DNA of 50,769 bases from Herpetosiphonaceae bacterium (GTDB lineage Bacteria > Chloroflexota > Chloroflexia > Chloroflexales > Kallotenuaceae), in the NCBI GenBank assembly GCA_013821605.1, contig JACDGP010000027.1, positions 1 through 50,769 on the forward strand. Direction: 5' to 3'. This document shows, in pieces, positions 49,764-50,769 of this stretch. Made by a program: the position numbers and the translations under genes. Numbering within the stretch: the first letter of the stretch is position 1; each line of letters opens with the position of its first letter. The notes beneath the pieces are model-generated. The model was given only the letters and a program-made list of their open reading frames with translations, made no database searches and was not told the origin of the DNA.

Positions 49764-50769
49764 ATGAATGCGATGCAAATTCCGGCGCTCAACTGGGCGG
49801 CGATTGGCGCGCCACTGGTTCTGATCGTGTGGGCAACGGTCGTGATGGTCATTGATTTGTTTGTCGACAACAAGCGCACGATTGCTTACCTAAGCGTAGC
49901 GGGGCTGGTTGTAGCGGCAGCTGTGCTCGTGCCATATTTTGGTGGTCAGGCACTTAGTGCCTTCTCGGATATGGTCGTGCTGGATGATACGGCAATCGTG
50001 CTGCAGTGGATTTTGTTGTTGGCGACAGGAATCACGATCTTCTTCTCGATCGACCATCTGCAGCGTTTAGGCATTGAGCGCGGTGAGTATTACCCATTGA
50101 TGCTATTTACAACGTCAGCGATGTTGTTGATGGCACAAGGCAACAATTTGATCGTGCTGTTCCTGGCATTAGAATGGCTCTCGATCGGCCTCTACGTGCT
50201 GGCCGGTTTTGCGTATCCCCACATTCGCTCTGAAGAAGCGGCCATGAAATACCTGCTGTATGGTTCGTTTGCGGCAGGCTTTTTGATCTATGGCATCGCT
50301 TTATTGTATGGGGCAACGGGAACTGTGAGTCTGCCGGGAATCGCACGGGCACTGACTAACACTTCAGGGTTGGCAAGTAATCCCCTGACGTTGGTTGGAG
50401 CAGCGATGATCCTGATCGGCTTCAGCTACAAGATCTCGATTGTTCCATTTCATATGTGGACGCCAGATGTGTACGAAGGTTCACCAACACCGGTTACCGC
50501 CTATATGTCCGCCGCAACCAAGGTAGCAGGCTTCGCCGCCTTGCTCCGCGTAGTACAGATCGCGCTCCCGCCGACCCTCGTGCCGCAAGTGCAGCTAGCC
50601 CTCTCCATTCTGGCAGCGCTCACCATGATCGTTGGAAACCTAGCGGCTGTGGCCCAAAGCAATATCAAACGGATGCTCGCGTACTCTTCGGTTGCCCATG
50701 CTGGCTTTATACTCGTTGGTCTGGTCGCATTCAGCCCAGGCGGTACACAAGCCTTTCTGTATTACCTGC
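49764..50769 (+). CDS. nuoN: NADH-quinone oxidoreductase subunit N (partial, runs off the window)
   Basis: The frame opens at ATG 49764 (MNAMQIPALNWAAIGAP) and stays open to the window end, giving at least 335 residues. LFLALEWLSIGLYVLAGFAY carries the conserved Glu, ISIVPFHMWTPDVYEGSPTP is the helix-7 region with its Lys just before, and AQSNIKRMLAYSSVAHAGF is typical of NuoN. Expected full length is about 480-500 aa, so roughly a third is missing. It closes the canonical A-N order. Confidence 0.95.
   Translation, partial: MNAMQIPALNWAAIGAPLVLIVWATVVMVIDLFVDNKRTIAYLSVAGLVVAAAVLVPYFGGQALSAFSDMVVLDDTAIVLQWILLLATGITIFFSIDHLQRLGIERGEYYPLMLFTTSAMLLMAQGNNLIVLFLALEWLSIGLYVLAGFAYPHIRSEEAAMKYLLYGSFAAGFLIYGIALLYGATGTVSLPGIARALTNTSGLASNPLTLVGAAMILIGFSYKISIVPFHMWTPDVYEGSPTPVTAYMSAATKVAGFAALLRVVQIALPPTLVPQVQLALSILAALTMIVGNLAAVAQSNIKRMLAYSSVAHAGFILVGLVAFSPGGTQAFLYYL

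Noticed and set aside
1-50769. tRNA, rRNA, insertion sequences, prophage or attachment sites
   Set aside because: I read for tRNA-like arms, transposase motifs and flanking duplications and saw none that could be supported.

Overview
The window looks like a chromosomal segment of a member of the Chloroflexota (probably class Chloroflexia). The evidence is indirect: moderately high GC, a 14-subunit nuoA-N set with separate nuoC and nuoD, two general-stress/DUF2382 proteins, a MoxR-DUF58 pair, and a secreted Thr/Pro-rich protein ending in YLPLVQH, a tail I associate with this phylum. No rRNA, tRNA, CRISPR array or insertion sequence was found.

Layout. 0-3.4 kb (minus): moxR-DUF58-S66 peptidase, a putative envelope operon, then a divergent alpha/beta hydrolase. 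4.3-7.1 kb (minus): membrane fatty acid desaturase, a multispanning membrane protein and a DUF2382 stress protein. 7.4-11.2 kb (minus): GT2 glycosyltransferase, methyltransferase and YfhO-like membrane protein, probably a surface glycan or glycolipid operon. 11.3-13.7 kb (minus): yebC, then ruvC with two unknown genes coupled to it. 13.8-19.9 kb is accessory and partly decayed: a secreted kelch-repeat protein, a BadF/BadG-type kinase broken by two one-base losses, an Uma2 gene broken by a two-base loss, a glycosyltransferase-like gene, a BrnT/BrnA toxin-antitoxin pair, a GNAT remnant, and a methyltransferase coupled to an orphan antitoxin-like gene. 20.0-23.6 kb (minus): the conserved tilS-hpt-ftsH cluster.

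23.8-31.5 kb: a VOC protein, a small conserved protein and a secreted glycoside hydrolase. They are followed by a plus-strand run tldD-tldE-asparaginase/isoaspartyl peptidase-deformylase-like-selD, which appears to be one peptide-processing transcription unit ending in selenophosphate synthetase. The selD gene contains an in-frame TGA at the catalytic position with a SECIS-like hairpin behind it, so it is read here as a 347-aa selenoprotein. Conventional gene calling would start it at 30483 and lose the active site.

31.5-35.1 kb: a second DUF2382 paralogue, an ECF sigma/anti-sigma/MscS-type channel operon, and a zinc-ribbon coiled-coil protein on the opposite strand. 35.3-50.8 kb: the respiratory complex I operon nuoABCDEF-(Uma2)-GHIJKLMN behind a perfect-consensus promoter. 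It carries an unrelated Uma2 nuclease gene between nuoF and nuoG and an intrinsic terminator-like hairpin between nuoI and nuoJ. nuoN runs off the window end.

Strongest leads: the selenocysteine SelD and its hairpin, the divergent deformylase in the TldD/TldE cluster, the complex I operon with its inserted nuclease gene and internal terminator, and the cluster of small-indel-broken genes at 15.4-17.1 kb.
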